From Curtobacterium sp. MCBA15_009 (GTDB lineage Bacteria; Actinomycetota; Actinomycetes; Actinomycetales; Microbacteriaceae): a DNA stretch of 64,000 bases. The position numbers and the translations under genes were made by a program. The DNA lies in contig NZ_MJGO01000002.1 of NCBI RefSeq assembly GCF_001864895.1, forward strand, positions 27,945-91,944, in the 5' to 3' direction. The notes under the pieces were generated by a model. The model made no database searches and was not told the origin of the DNA. It saw nothing but the letters and a program-made list of their open reading frames with translations. Below, piece after piece: positions 34,372-43,007 of the stretch (position 1 is its first letter; each line of letters opens with the position of its first letter).

Positions 34372-35303
34372 CCCTTGACCGATCCTTCCGTGAGGCCCCC
34401 GCGCCAGAAGCGCTGCAGGACGATGATGGCGACCACGAGCGGGATGACCGAGACGAGCACGCCGCCGGTGGTGAGCTGGTAGAACTCTGGCAGACGATCG
34501 ACCTGGGCCCGCCAGTTGTTGAGCCCCAGCGTGATCGGGTACAGCTTCTGGTCCGCCAGCATGATGAGCGGCAGGAAGAAGTTGTTCCAGATGCCGACGA
34601 CCTGGAACAGGAACACCGTGACGAGCGCCGGCGTCATCTGCCGGAGCACCACGGTGTGGAAGATCCGGAGCTCGCCGGCGCCGTCGATCCGGGCCTGCTC
34701 GAGCAGCGCGGTGTCCACCGAGGCCTGGGCGTACACGCGGCACAGGAACAGCCCGAACGGCGAGACGAGGCTCGGGATGAGCACGCTCCAGTACGTGTCG
34801 GTCAGCCCGAGCGTCGAGAACAGCAGGAACAGCGGCAGCGCGGTCGCGGTCCCCGGCACGAGCACCCCGCCGAGGATCGTGCCGAACACGAGCTGCCGAC
34901 CGCGGAACTCGTACTTCGCCAGGGCGTAGCCGCCGGCTGCGGCGAAGTAGGTCGCCAGCACGGCGCCGACGCCGGAGTACAGGATGCTGTTCGCGATCCA
35001 GCGGACGAAGATGCCGCCGTCGTACGAGAACACCTGCTGCAGGTTGCTCCAGAGCGCGAACTCGCCGCCGAACCAGAACCCGTTCGTCGAGAAGAGCGCA
35101 CCGGTCGTCTTCGTCGCGGCGATGACGACCCAGTACAGGGGCACCAGGAAGTACAGCGCGACGACGACGAGGATGCCCGTCACGACGATCTGCGATCCGG
35201 GGGAGCGGTCGAGCTTGCGGCGCTGGTGCGCCGAGATGGCCGTGGTGTCGACGGGCACCGCCGTCCTGGCGGTGGCCGGCGCTTCGATGGCTTCGCTGGT
35301 CAT
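34368..35303 (-). CDS. Carbohydrate ABC transporter permease (MalG-like)
   Basis: A 311-residue inner-membrane permease of the MalG type with six helices and the cytoplasmic EAA loop (EQARIDGAGELRIFHTVVL). An N-terminal cytoplasmic extension of about 40 residues precedes the first helix. It pairs with the MalF-like permease upstream, whose stop overlaps its ATG, and with lacZ downstream. No ATPase is encoded in the operon, so a shared MsiK-type ATPase elsewhere is expected. Confidence 0.9.
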   Translation of the reverse strand: MTSEAIEAPATARTAVPVDTTAISAHQRRKLDRSPGSQIVVTGILVVVALYFLVPLYWVVIAATKTTGALFSTNGFWFGGEFALWSNLQQVFSYDGGIFVRWIANSILYSGVGAVLATYFAAAGGYALAKYEFRGRQLVFGTILGGVLVPGTATALPLFLLFSTLGLTDTYWSVLIPSLVSPFGLFLCRVYAQASVDTALLEQARIDGAGELRIFHTVVLRQMTPALVTVFLFQVVGIWNNFFLPLIMLADQKLYPITLGLNNWRAQVDRLPEFYQLTTGGVLVSVIPLVVAIIVLQRFWRGGLTEGSVKG

Positions 35304-36379
35304 GCGTCCGCCCCCTTCGTGACGTTCGTTCCGTTCTGGAGGCCCGGTTCGGCCTGGGTGGTGACCCTGCGGTCGTCCGCAGCGCGCGTCTGGAGCGCGC
35401 GCCGGGCCTCCTGGCCGTCCCGCTTCGCACGCTTGCGGCGGTCGCGCTCGTCCTTCGGCGCGCGGTTCGTCAGCGCGAGGAACGTGAACGACAGCACGAA
35501 CGCGGCCAGCGCGATGATGACCGCCTGCGCACTCGCGACGCCGTACTCGTTGAACGCGAACGCGTTCGTGTAGGCGGCGTAGTTCGGCGTGTACTCGGTG
35601 TCGATGGCGGGTGCGACGGTCGACAGGATCTGCGGCTCCGCGAAGAGCTGCAGCGTCCCGATGATCGAGAACACCGTGGTGAGCACCAGGGCCGGCGCGA
35701 TGAGCGGGATCTGGATCCGGAACGCGACCTGGAACGGGCCGGCGCCGTCCATCTTCGCGGCCTCGTAGACCTCGCCGGGGATGGACTTCAGCTGCGCCAC
35801 GATGATGAGCATGTTGTAGCCGGTGTACGTCCACGTGACGATGTTCGCGATCGACCAGAGCACGCTGTCCGCACCGAGGAAGTCCGGCTGCAGGCCCACG
35901 GACTGCAGCAGGGACACGATCGGCGACAGGCCGGGCACGTACAGGAACGACCACAGGATCGTCGCGATGACCCCGGGGACGCCGTACGGCATGAAGTAGA
36001 TCGCACGGAAGAACGCAGGCCACCGGGCGCTCGCCGACTCGAGCAGCAGCGCGAGGACCGTGCAGGCGATGATCATCACCGGGACCTGCACGATGCCGAA
36101 CAGCAGCATCCGGCCGATCGAGGCGACGAACCCGCTGTCCTGCAGGGCGATCACGTAGTTGTCGAACCCGGCGAAGCGTCCGGAGACGCCGTCCTCGCCG
36201 AAGAGGCCCTCGCGGTCGACGGTCGTGAACGACTGGAAGACCGCGCTGATGATCGGGATGACGAACGTCAGCAGGAACAGGGCGAGGAAGGGGCCGAGCA
36301 GGATCCACGGCGCGCGCTTCTGCGCGCTCGTGGCCTTCGTGCTCGTGCGGAAGCCGTTCCTCGGCTGCGTCGCGCTCAT
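35300..36379 (-). CDS. Carbohydrate ABC transporter permease (MalF-like)
   Basis: A 359-residue permease with six helices and EAA loop EVYEAAKMDGAGPFQVAFRI. A charged C-terminal cytoplasmic tail (DERDRRKRAKRDGQEARR) is longer than usual. ATGA overlaps join it to the lipoprotein gene before it and the MalG-like gene after it. Confidence 0.9.
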   Translation of the reverse strand: MSATQPRNGFRTSTKATSAQKRAPWILLGPFLALFLLTFVIPIISAVFQSFTTVDREGLFGEDGVSGRFAGFDNYVIALQDSGFVASIGRMLLFGIVQVPVMIIACTVLALLLESASARWPAFFRAIYFMPYGVPGVIATILWSFLYVPGLSPIVSLLQSVGLQPDFLGADSVLWSIANIVTWTYTGYNMLIIVAQLKSIPGEVYEAAKMDGAGPFQVAFRIQIPLIAPALVLTTVFSIIGTLQLFAEPQILSTVAPAIDTEYTPNYAAYTNAFAFNEYGVASAQAVIIALAAFVLSFTFLALTNRAPKDERDRRKRAKRDGQEARRALQTRAADDRRVTTQAEPGLQNGTNVTKGADA

Positions 36380-37734
36380 CGTGCCGTCCTGACGCCGAGG
36401 CCCTTGTCCCGGAAGGACTGGACGATCTCCCGCTGGGCGAGCTCCACCGCGTCGGTGAGCTTCAGCCCGCCGGTGAGCTTGCGCCGGAACTGGTTCTGCA
36501 GGCTCGTGAACGCCGACTGCGTCACCGGCGACCACGACCAGTCGATGTTCTGTTCCTTCGCCGCGGGGACGAAGACCTCTTCGTTGTACCGCTGGCCCGA
36601 GAACCACTCGGACGGCTCCTCACGGGCCTGGCCGATGTAGTCCTTCGCGGGCGACCAGCCGATGCCGCAGTACTCGATCATCGCGTCGATGCCCTCCTTC
36701 GACGTGGTCATCCAGGTGATGAACTCGAGGGCCTCCGCCGGGTGCTGCGCGTTGGCGAGGACCGCGGCCGTCGAACCGCCGATCGCACTCGAGCCGGAGC
36801 CGGTGTCGCCCCAGGTCTGCATCGGGGCGACCTGCCACTTGCCCTCGCCGCCCTGCACGGACTGGATCAGGGCGTCGGCCCAGCTCGCGCTCGTCACGGC
36901 GGCGACCCCGCCGCTCGCGGCGGACGCGTACCAGCCGGGGGTGAACGCGCCGGCGCTCGTGTCGACGAGGTCGTCGTCGATGACGCCGTCGAAGAACTCG
37001 GCGACCATCATCGTCGTGTCGTCCGTCATGTCGACGACCCACTCGTCGCCGTCGGTCCGGAACCACCGCGCACCGGCCTGCTGCACGTACGCCGCGAAGG
37101 GCGACGCGTCCGCGACCGGGAACACCTCGAGGTAGTTCCGCCTGCCCGTCGAGCGGACCTTGTCGGCGAGGTCGCGCCACGCGTCCCAGGTCGCCGGGGG
37201 CTCGCCGCCGACCTGCTCGAGCAGGGCGGTCTGGTAGTAGAAGCCCATCGGGCCGGTGTCCTGCGGGATGCCGTACACGCCGTCGAGGAACGAGACCTGC
37301 GCCCAGGCGGCGTCGTCGTACTTCGCCTGGTGGTCCTTCGCGCCGTAGCGGGCGAGGTCGACGAGGCCGTTCGCGAGCATGAACTCGGGGATCTGCCGGA
37401 GCTCGACCTGCCCGATGTCCGGGCCGCCGCCGGCCGCGAGCGCGGAGTACATCTTCTGGTAGCCGCCGGTGTTGCCGCCGGGGATCCAGTTCGCGGTGAC
37501 CTGGATGCGCGGGTTCTGCGCGTTCCAGACGTCGCAGACCTTCTGCAGGTCCTTGAGCCACGCCCAGTAGGTGAGCTGGACGGTCTCGCCGGACGCGGCG
37601 GTGGGGACGAGCGCCGCCCGGTTCACGTTGGTCGAGCCGGGGACCGCGCACCCGGCGAGCAGTCCGGCCGCCGCGGTGCCGAGGCCGAAGCCCAACAGTT
37701 GTCGTCTGGAGAGGGATGGTGGGCGCTGCGTCAT
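36376..37734 (-). CDS. Sugar ABC transporter substrate-binding lipoprotein, Tat-type signal
   Basis: A 452-residue extracellular solute-binding protein family 1. The N-terminus contains a twin-arginine motif (SRRQLLGFG), a hydrophobic stretch and the lipobox LLAGC, so it is probably exported folded by Tat and lipid-anchored. The binding domain begins TVQLTYWAWLKDLQKVCDVW. First gene of the operon ending in lacZ, which suggests galactosides as ligand. The ATG at 37734 is chosen because it opens just before the signal. Confidence 0.9.
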   Translation of the reverse strand: MTQRPPSLSRRQLLGFGLGTAAAGLLAGCAVPGSTNVNRAALVPTAASGETVQLTYWAWLKDLQKVCDVWNAQNPRIQVTANWIPGGNTGGYQKMYSALAAGGGPDIGQVELRQIPEFMLANGLVDLARYGAKDHQAKYDDAAWAQVSFLDGVYGIPQDTGPMGFYYQTALLEQVGGEPPATWDAWRDLADKVRSTGRRNYLEVFPVADASPFAAYVQQAGARWFRTDGDEWVVDMTDDTTMMVAEFFDGVIDDDLVDTSAGAFTPGWYASAASGGVAAVTSASWADALIQSVQGGEGKWQVAPMQTWGDTGSGSSAIGGSTAAVLANAQHPAEALEFITWMTTSKEGIDAMIEYCGIGWSPAKDYIGQAREEPSEWFSGQRYNEEVFVPAAKEQNIDWSWSPVTQSAFTSLQNQFRRKLTGGLKLTDAVELAQREIVQSFRDKGLGVRTAR

Positions 37735-37924
37735 CGCGGGGCACTCCGGTTCGTCGTCGGATCGGGGTTGCGCCTCAGCAAACCACAAAACCGAGCGTCA
37801 GTGTGCTTTCGCGCCTGGGTGTTCGCCGTCGACTCCGGGCGGGCGTCACCGCGAGGGGGGAGTGTGGCGGCACGTGAGAGCGCCGGGGCTCATCGGCTCC
37901 GGCAACCGTCCGAGAGGAGCTGCC

Positions 37925-39088
37925 ATGACGTCGACGAACGCGACGAGCGAACTGCACCGGATCCTGGGGGAGCGACTGGAACACGGAGGGACGTGGGCCT
38001 GGGCCTACGCGGACGCCTCCGGCAACGTGGAGGACCCCCGACGGCAGGCGGCGCTGCGGCTCCGCGCCGTCGAGGAGGCCCTCCGTGCCCAGGGCGCGAC
38101 CGACGACGTCGTCGACACCGTGGCCGCCGAGTTCGAGCAGGAGGCCGGCGTCCCGTCGCCCGTCAGCCGGTACGTGCTCGTCCACGACGGGGCGGTGGTG
38201 ATCAGCGACGTCCTGCCCGGGCGTCTGCACGGCGCGGGGTCCGTCGGCGTGGGAGCCGTACCGGACCTGGTCCCGCTCGTCGCGCACCGACCGGTCGACC
38301 TGCCGTTCCTCGTCGTGCACGCGAGCAAGGAGGGCGGCGCCTTCCGCACCTACCGGCTCGGCCACGCACCGGTCGCCGCTGCCGAGTCGGAGCAGCAGGT
38401 GCAGGGGCGGAACGACACCCTGCACTACGCCAAGGCCGGGACCGGGTGGAAGCAGCCGCACTGGCAGCAGCACACCGAGGAGATCTGGCGGCAGAACTCC
38501 GCCGAGACCGCCGCGGCCGTCGACGAGACCGTCCGCACCCTCCGGCCCGGCCTCGTGGTGGTGGCCGGGGACGTCACCGCACGGGAGCTGCTCGTGAAGG
38601 CCCTGTCCGCCGAGACGCGCGCCCTGACCTCGGTGTTCCCCGGCGACCCGCGCGCCGACGCCGGTGCGGAGCAGGCCTTCGTCGAGCACGTCGAGACCGC
38701 GCTGGCCCGGGCCGTGGCGACGCACCGGCACGACCTCGAGGACCGCCTCCGCACGCACGCCGGGCGCGGGGACAACCAGGTCGTCACCGGCATCGGCTCC
38801 GTCGTCGAGGCGCTGCAGCAGGCGCAGGGGTCGACGGTCGCGCTCGACGCGGTCGCGATCCGCGACCGGACGCTCCTGGCCCTGGCCGGTGCCCCCTGGG
38901 TCGCGACGGCGCCGGAGCAGGCCGCGGGCACCGCGGTGATCGGGGCGGTCCCGGCGGTGTGCGCGCTCGTCCGTGCCGCGGTCCTGACCGACGCCGAGCT
39001 CGTGCTCGTGAACGCCGCGTCCCTGCCCGGTGGCGCCCCGGCCGCCGCACTCCTGCGCTGGCCCGTCGGCCCCGCCGTCCCCGCCTGA
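37925..39088 (+). CDS. Vms1/Ankzf1-like (baeRF family) protein
   Basis: A 387-residue soluble protein related to Rv2629-type proteins, now described as baeRF or Vms1/Ankzf1-like peptidyl-tRNA hydrolases. The diagnostic part is GWKQPHWQQHTEEIWRQNS followed by an eRF1-like core (LVVVAGDVTARELLVKAL). Members act in ribosome-associated rescue or hibernation; the exact activity here is inferred. It is a lone gene with a GAGAGGAG ribosome-binding site. Confidence 0.75.
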   Translation: MTSTNATSELHRILGERLEHGGTWAWAYADASGNVEDPRRQAALRLRAVEEALRAQGATDDVVDTVAAEFEQEAGVPSPVSRYVLVHDGAVVISDVLPGRLHGAGSVGVGAVPDLVPLVAHRPVDLPFLVVHASKEGGAFRTYRLGHAPVAAAESEQQVQGRNDTLHYAKAGTGWKQPHWQQHTEEIWRQNSAETAAAVDETVRTLRPGLVVVAGDVTARELLVKALSAETRALTSVFPGDPRADAGAEQAFVEHVETALARAVATHRHDLEDRLRTHAGRGDNQVVTGIGSVVEALQQAQGSTVALDAVAIRDRTLLALAGAPWVATAPEQAAGTAVIGAVPAVCALVRAAVLTDAELVLVNAASLPGGAPAAALLRWPVGPAVPA

Positions 39089-39120
39089 CCCGCCTGACCC
39101 GTGCCGGGTGCTGGGGTGCT

Positions 39121-39205
39121 GTTCCGCGCGTGGTGAGCTGAATCGCGCGTGGTGAGGTGAACCGCGCGTAGGAGGCCGGGAGTTCCTGCCTCCGACGCGC
39201 GGAAC
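39121..39205. repeat. CGCGCG palindromic element (second locus)
   Basis: An outer perfect 11-bp inverted repeat (GTTCCGCGCGT at 39121-39131 and its complement at 39195-39205) encloses an inner hairpin pairing 39162-39176 with 39188-39202 with one mismatch around CGGGAGTTCCT. It shares sequence and design with the blocks at 15130-15440. It lies between two convergent genes. Confidence 0.75.
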
Positions 39206-39267
39206 AGCTTCCCACTGCACGCGCGATGGGACGTTCCGACGGGGGACTCCCCGACGGCCTGGCCGCC

Positions 39268-40482
39268 TCAGTCGTGCGAGCGGTCGGCGCGCGGCACCAG
39301 CGGCAGCGCCAGCAGCGGCAGCACGGCGACCAGGCCGAACGACGCCGCGAAGCCGAACGCCGTGACGAGCGCGCCGACCCCGGGGCCGACGGCGCTCGCC
39401 GCGACGAACTGCCCGGTGTTCTGCGCGCCGAGCGCCCGGCCGGACCAGAACGGCCCGGCTGCCTCGGCCACCGACGTGTACGCCAACCCGTTGTCGGCGA
39501 CGGTGACGCTCGTCGCGAGCACCAGGAAGACCGCCGCGCCGGCCAGGTGCGTCGCGTCGACGACCGCCAGCACCGCCATCACGACGGCGGCGCCCACCGC
39601 GACGATCCGCAGCGGCCCGACCCGGGAGCCCGCACGGTCGCTCCAGCCGCCGACCAGGATCCGCCCGACGGCACCGACGAACTGCGACGCGCCGACCAGG
39701 AGCCCGGCGGCCGGCGTGGACCAGCCGAGGCCGACGAGCCACACCAGTCCGTAGGTCGACAGCGTGAACTGCGGCACCACGAGCAGGACCGACACCGCGT
39801 GCACCCGCCACAGGAACCCGCTCGACCGGTAGGGGTTCACCGTGACCGCCGCGGCGACCGCGGACCGGGTGGGCCTCGGCGGGTCCTGGATGCCGATCGC
39901 GCAGCCGGCCGCCAGCACCGCGCAGAGCACGATCGGCAGCACCAGGGCGGCGCGGATCCCCGAGCCCTCGGCGAGCTGCGGGACCGTGACGGCCGCCAGC
40001 GTCACCCCGAGCGGCTGTGACATCTGCCGGATCCCCATCGCCAGTCCGCGTCGCTCCTTCGGGAACCACCCGACGACGACGCGTCCGCTCGCGGCGTTCG
40101 TCGACGCGCTCGTCATGCCGCCGGCCAGGAACGCCAGGCCGAGCAACACCGGATCGCCCGCCGCGAGCCACGCGCCGACGACCGCCGCCGTCGTGAGCAC
40201 GAGGCCGCCCGCGATGACGATGCGCTCGCCGAAGCGGTCCGTGACCGCTCCCCAGGCGATGAGTGTCAGCACCATGCCGAAGGTCGGCGCGGACGCGAGC
40301 AACCCCGCCACCGGGAGCGACGTGCCGTGCGCGTGCAGGTACGGGATGAGCAGGGCCGGGGCGGACACGACGAGCGTCCCGGCTGCCTGCGCCGCGACCC
40401 CGAGGGCCAGCATCGTCCAGGCGCGGGCCGGTACGGGCGTCGTCGCGGCGGTGGTCCGTCGCCGGGCCTCGGTCGTGGGCAT
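39268..40482 (-). CDS. MFS transporter
   Basis: A 404-residue major facilitator with 12 predicted helices, WGAVTDRFGERIVIAGG as the loop 2-3 motif, and GGWSDRAGSR in the equivalent loop of the second half. It resembles nitrate/cyanate or drug exporters only in general fold, so the substrate is unknown. It is divergent from a GntR regulator with a double operator between them, which suggests substrate-responsive control. Confidence 0.88.
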   Translation of the reverse strand: MPTTEARRRTTAATTPVPARAWTMLALGVAAQAAGTLVVSAPALLIPYLHAHGTSLPVAGLLASAPTFGMVLTLIAWGAVTDRFGERIVIAGGLVLTTAAVVGAWLAAGDPVLLGLAFLAGGMTSASTNAASGRVVVGWFPKERRGLAMGIRQMSQPLGVTLAAVTVPQLAEGSGIRAALVLPIVLCAVLAAGCAIGIQDPPRPTRSAVAAAVTVNPYRSSGFLWRVHAVSVLLVVPQFTLSTYGLVWLVGLGWSTPAAGLLVGASQFVGAVGRILVGGWSDRAGSRVGPLRIVAVGAAVVMAVLAVVDATHLAGAAVFLVLATSVTVADNGLAYTSVAEAAGPFWSGRALGAQNTGQFVAASAVGPGVGALVTAFGFAASFGLVAVLPLLALPLVPRADRSHD

Positions 40483-40508
40483 GCTGTCGTCCCGTCGTGG
40501 AACCAATT

Positions 40509-40529
40509 GGTATACCACAACGGTATACC
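40509..40529. promoter_or_regulatory. Tandem GntR-type operators between MFS and gntR-like gene
   Basis: Two copies of the palindrome GGTATACC (40509-40516 and 40522-40529) are spaced 13 bp centre to centre and are themselves embedded in a larger inverted repeat (ATTGGTATACC and GGTATACCATT). TGGTATACCA-like sites are typical for FCD-type GntR regulators. Confidence 0.7.
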
Positions 40530-40562
40530 ATTCTGGGCACGACGCCGCTAGGCTTGTCCGCC

Positions 40563-41264
40563 GTGACCGACACGACCGACGCCGCCCCCGTGTCGCAGAC
40601 GGCCCAGCTCTACGACAACCTCCGCGCGGCCATCCTCACGCTCGACATCGCGCCGGGTGAGCGGATCTCGGAGCGCGGTCTCGAGGCACGGTTCCACGCC
40701 TCCCGCACCCCGGTCCGCGCCGCGCTGTCCCGGCTCGAGCGCGAGGGGCTCATCCTGCACGAGGGGCGCTCGTGGACGGTCACGCCGATCGACCTCGACG
40801 AGATCGCCTCGCTCGCCGAGCTCCGCGGGATCCTCGAGCCGGCGGCCGTCCGGCTCGCCGTCGAGCGGGCCAGCGCCGAGCAGCTCGCCGAGGTCCGCGG
40901 CCACCTCGACGCCCTCCGTCCGACCCCGGACCAGCAGGCCGGCATCCGGATGGGCTCGACGTTCCACCTCGACCTCGCGGCCCTCGGCGGCAACCGGTTC
41001 GTCACCGACGCCATCGCCGACGCGCTGACGCGCCTGGAACGCACCCGGTGGATCGAGGTGCGCACCCCCGAGGCACGCGATGCCGCCTGGCAGGAGCACA
41101 GCGCCATCATCGACGCCGTGCGCGACGGCGACGCCGACCGGGCAGCGGACCTCGTGGCGGCCCACGTCGCCGGCACGAACGACCGGCTGCTCGGCTGGAT
41201 CGCCCAGGAGCGACGCCGCCTGCGGGGAGCGGGCATGACGATCGTCGGTGCCACCGAGCGCTGA
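40563..41264 (+). CDS. GntR family regulator, FCD subfamily
   Basis: A 233-residue regulator: winged helix at 10-80 (AILTLDIAPGERISERGLEA, ASRTPVRAALSRLEREGLI) followed by an all-helical FCD effector domain, with histidines such as FHLDLAALGGN that may bind a metal. The GTG at 40563 is 8 nt after a TAGGCT box, so probably leaderless. It very likely controls the divergent MFS gene and itself. Confidence 0.88.
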   Translation: MTDTTDAAPVSQTAQLYDNLRAAILTLDIAPGERISERGLEARFHASRTPVRAALSRLEREGLILHEGRSWTVTPIDLDEIASLAELRGILEPAAVRLAVERASAEQLAEVRGHLDALRPTPDQQAGIRMGSTFHLDLAALGGNRFVTDAIADALTRLERTRWIEVRTPEARDAAWQEHSAIIDAVRDGDADRAADLVAAHVAGTNDRLLGWIAQERRRLRGAGMTIVGATER

Positions 41265-41405
41265 CGCGGCCACCGCCGCGGACGCGCACGCGGCACCGCC
41301 CACGACGCCCCGACACGCGGACGCCACCCGCCCGACGGCAGCGACGCGACCCGCGCAGCGCCGACGCGACCACCTGCGGTGGTGACCCGGGTGGGGTGCG
41401 GGGCA

Positions 41406-41435
41406 CGGGCCTCCCGGCAGACCGCCGGAGGCCCG
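41406..41435 (-). terminator. Terminator of the small 48-aa gene
   Basis: CGGGCCTCC (41406-41414) pairs with GGAGGCCCG (41427-41435), with a nested CGG/CCG pair in the loop. It lies 12 bp after the small gene's stop on the minus strand. Confidence 0.6.
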
Positions 41436-41447
41436 CGCGACCGCCCG

Positions 41448-41594
41448 CTACGGCCGCTCGGCGGGTTCCCCTGCGCCGTCGAGGTCGTCGAAGGTGGCGC
41501 CCTCCGTGTGGTCGAGCAGCGCGTCGCGCACCTCGGCCTCGTCGTGGCTCGCGCGGTTGGCGAGCTTGCTCCCGGATCGTGTCGACTGTGACAT
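41448..41594 (-). CDS. Small hypothetical protein (48 aa)
   Basis: A 48-residue acidic protein (MSQSTRSGSKLANRASHDEA as its first part). The ATG at 41594 has a GGGAAGGAC ribosome-binding site about 7 nt upstream and a hairpin terminator follows the stop, which makes it a plausible stand-alone small gene. No domain is recognised and it is below usual gene-calling limits. Confidence 0.5.
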   Translation of the reverse strand: MSQSTRSGSKLANRASHDEAEVRDALLDHTEGATFDDLDGAGEPAERP

Positions 41595-41803
41595 GTCGGT
41601 GTCCTTCCCCTGTGTGTGGGCAACCTGGTCGGTGCGGGCACACGGCCCGCTGGTGCGCTTCCTCACGGGACGTACTGAGGTCGCACCAGTGTCACGCCAC
41701 CGCTGCCCTGCCGCAAGCGTCTCCGCCGACCTGTGGAGAACTAGGATGGTCCGGCCGCGCGGTCGAGGCGCGGTTCCAGCGGACGTCGGACGGGAGGCAC
41801 GGC

Positions 41804-42910
41804 TTGGCCGACCAGCGCACCGCACCTCCCACGGTCTACGACGTCGCCTCTGCGGCGGGCGTCTCCATCGCCACCGTGTCGCGCGTGCTCCGCACGCCGG
41901 ACGCCGTCCGCGAGGGCACCCGCGACCGCGTGCAGGCGGCGATCCGGAGTCTCGGCTACGTGCCCTCCGGCAACGCCCGGGGCCTCGCCGGCAAGCGCAC
42001 CGGTGTGGTCGGCCTGCTGCTGCCGGGGTTCGACGTGGTGCCGGACGAGCGCCCCGACCTGGTCACCGACGGGGGCGTCCGCGTGGTCGACGACCGGCGG
42101 CACATGACGCAGCCGTTCTCGTCGAACCTGTACTTCGACGAGGTCCTGCGCGGTGCCGAGACCGAGGCCTGGCAGCGCGGCCTCGCCCTGATGGTCGCCG
42201 CCGGGCGCGGTTCGTCGCGCGACGTCATCGTCAACGACGTCGCCGGTCGGGTGGACGGCCTCGCGGTGCTGGCCCAGACCGTGCCGGACGACCTGCTCGA
42301 ACACGTCGCCCGCCGCATCCCCGTGGTGGTGCTCGCCGACGACCGTCGGTCACACGGGTTCGACTCGGTGAGCGTCGACAACGCCGCCGGGATGCGCACG
42401 CTGGCGTCGCACGTGATCGGGCGGCTCGGTATCCGGTCGCTGGCGTACCTCGCCGGCCCGATCGACTCGCCCGACGACATGGAGCGCTCGGCGGGGTTCC
42501 GGGCGGCGCTCGACGACCACGGTGTGCCGGTGTCGTCGGTGCGGATCGTGCACGGTGACTTCGGACGAGCGCGGGCGCGGGAGCTCGCGGCCTCGCTGCT
42601 GGCGGACGACGTGCCGCGGGCGATCCTGTGCTCGAACGACCAGTCAGCGCTCGGGGTGCTCGAGGCCGCCGCCGCGCGGGGCATCCGGGTCCCCGAGGAC
42701 GTCGTCGTGACGGGGTTCGACGGCATCGACGCGGGGCGGTTCGCGGCACCGCGGCTCACCACTGTGCACCAGCCGATGGGGGCGCTCGGCCGAGCCGCGG
42801 TGCTCGCGATCGTCGACCGGTTGGAGCGTCCGGACGGGCCGCCGCGCGCCGTCCGGCTGCCGGTCGAGGTGCTGCTGCGCGAGAGCTGCCCGCCGTCGTT
42901 GGAGCCGTAG
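41804..42910 (+). CDS. LacI family regulator of the oligosaccharide operon
   Basis: A 368-residue LacI repressor: HTH TVYDVASAAGVSIATVSRV, hinge region GNARGLAGKRTGVVGLL, effector domain with LCSNDQSALGVLEAAAARG and GFDGIDAGRFAAPRLTTV. No ATG or GTG fits; the TTG at 41804 opens MADQRTAPPTVYDVA and follows GGACGGGAGGCACGG, the same ribosome-binding block used by crtI. A TAGGAT box lies at 41742. It is transcribed into the transport operon and a matching operator lies before that. Confidence 0.86.
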   Translation: MADQRTAPPTVYDVASAAGVSIATVSRVLRTPDAVREGTRDRVQAAIRSLGYVPSGNARGLAGKRTGVVGLLLPGFDVVPDERPDLVTDGGVRVVDDRRHMTQPFSSNLYFDEVLRGAETEAWQRGLALMVAAGRGSSRDVIVNDVAGRVDGLAVLAQTVPDDLLEHVARRIPVVVLADDRRSHGFDSVSVDNAAGMRTLASHVIGRLGIRSLAYLAGPIDSPDDMERSAGFRAALDDHGVPVSSVRIVHGDFGRARARELAASLLADDVPRAILCSNDQSALGVLEAAAARGIRVPEDVVVTGFDGIDAGRFAAPRLTTVHQPMGALGRAAVLAIVDRLERPDGPPRAVRLPVEVLLRESCPPSLEP

Positions 42911-42953
42911 ATCCGTGCCGGTCCGCGAAACAACCGTGGTGTTGCACCGCGCG

Positions 42954-42969
42954 ATGTAAGCGCATACAT
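42954..42969. promoter_or_regulatory. LacI-type operator before the peptide-type ABC operon
   Basis: ATGTAAGCGCATACAT is palindromic in 14 of 16 positions, with the GCGC centre typical of CebR-like LacI operators. It lies between the LacI stop and the binding-protein gene. Confidence 0.6.
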
Positions 42970-43007
42970 TGAGCACGTACCGAATCGACATGGAGGTCGA
43001 CCGAGCA

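Noticed and set aside
37735..37924. Specific operator upstream of the galactoside transporter operon
   Set aside because: An AT-richer stretch (AAACCACAAAACC) is present and probably holds the promoter, but no convincing palindrome could be defined.
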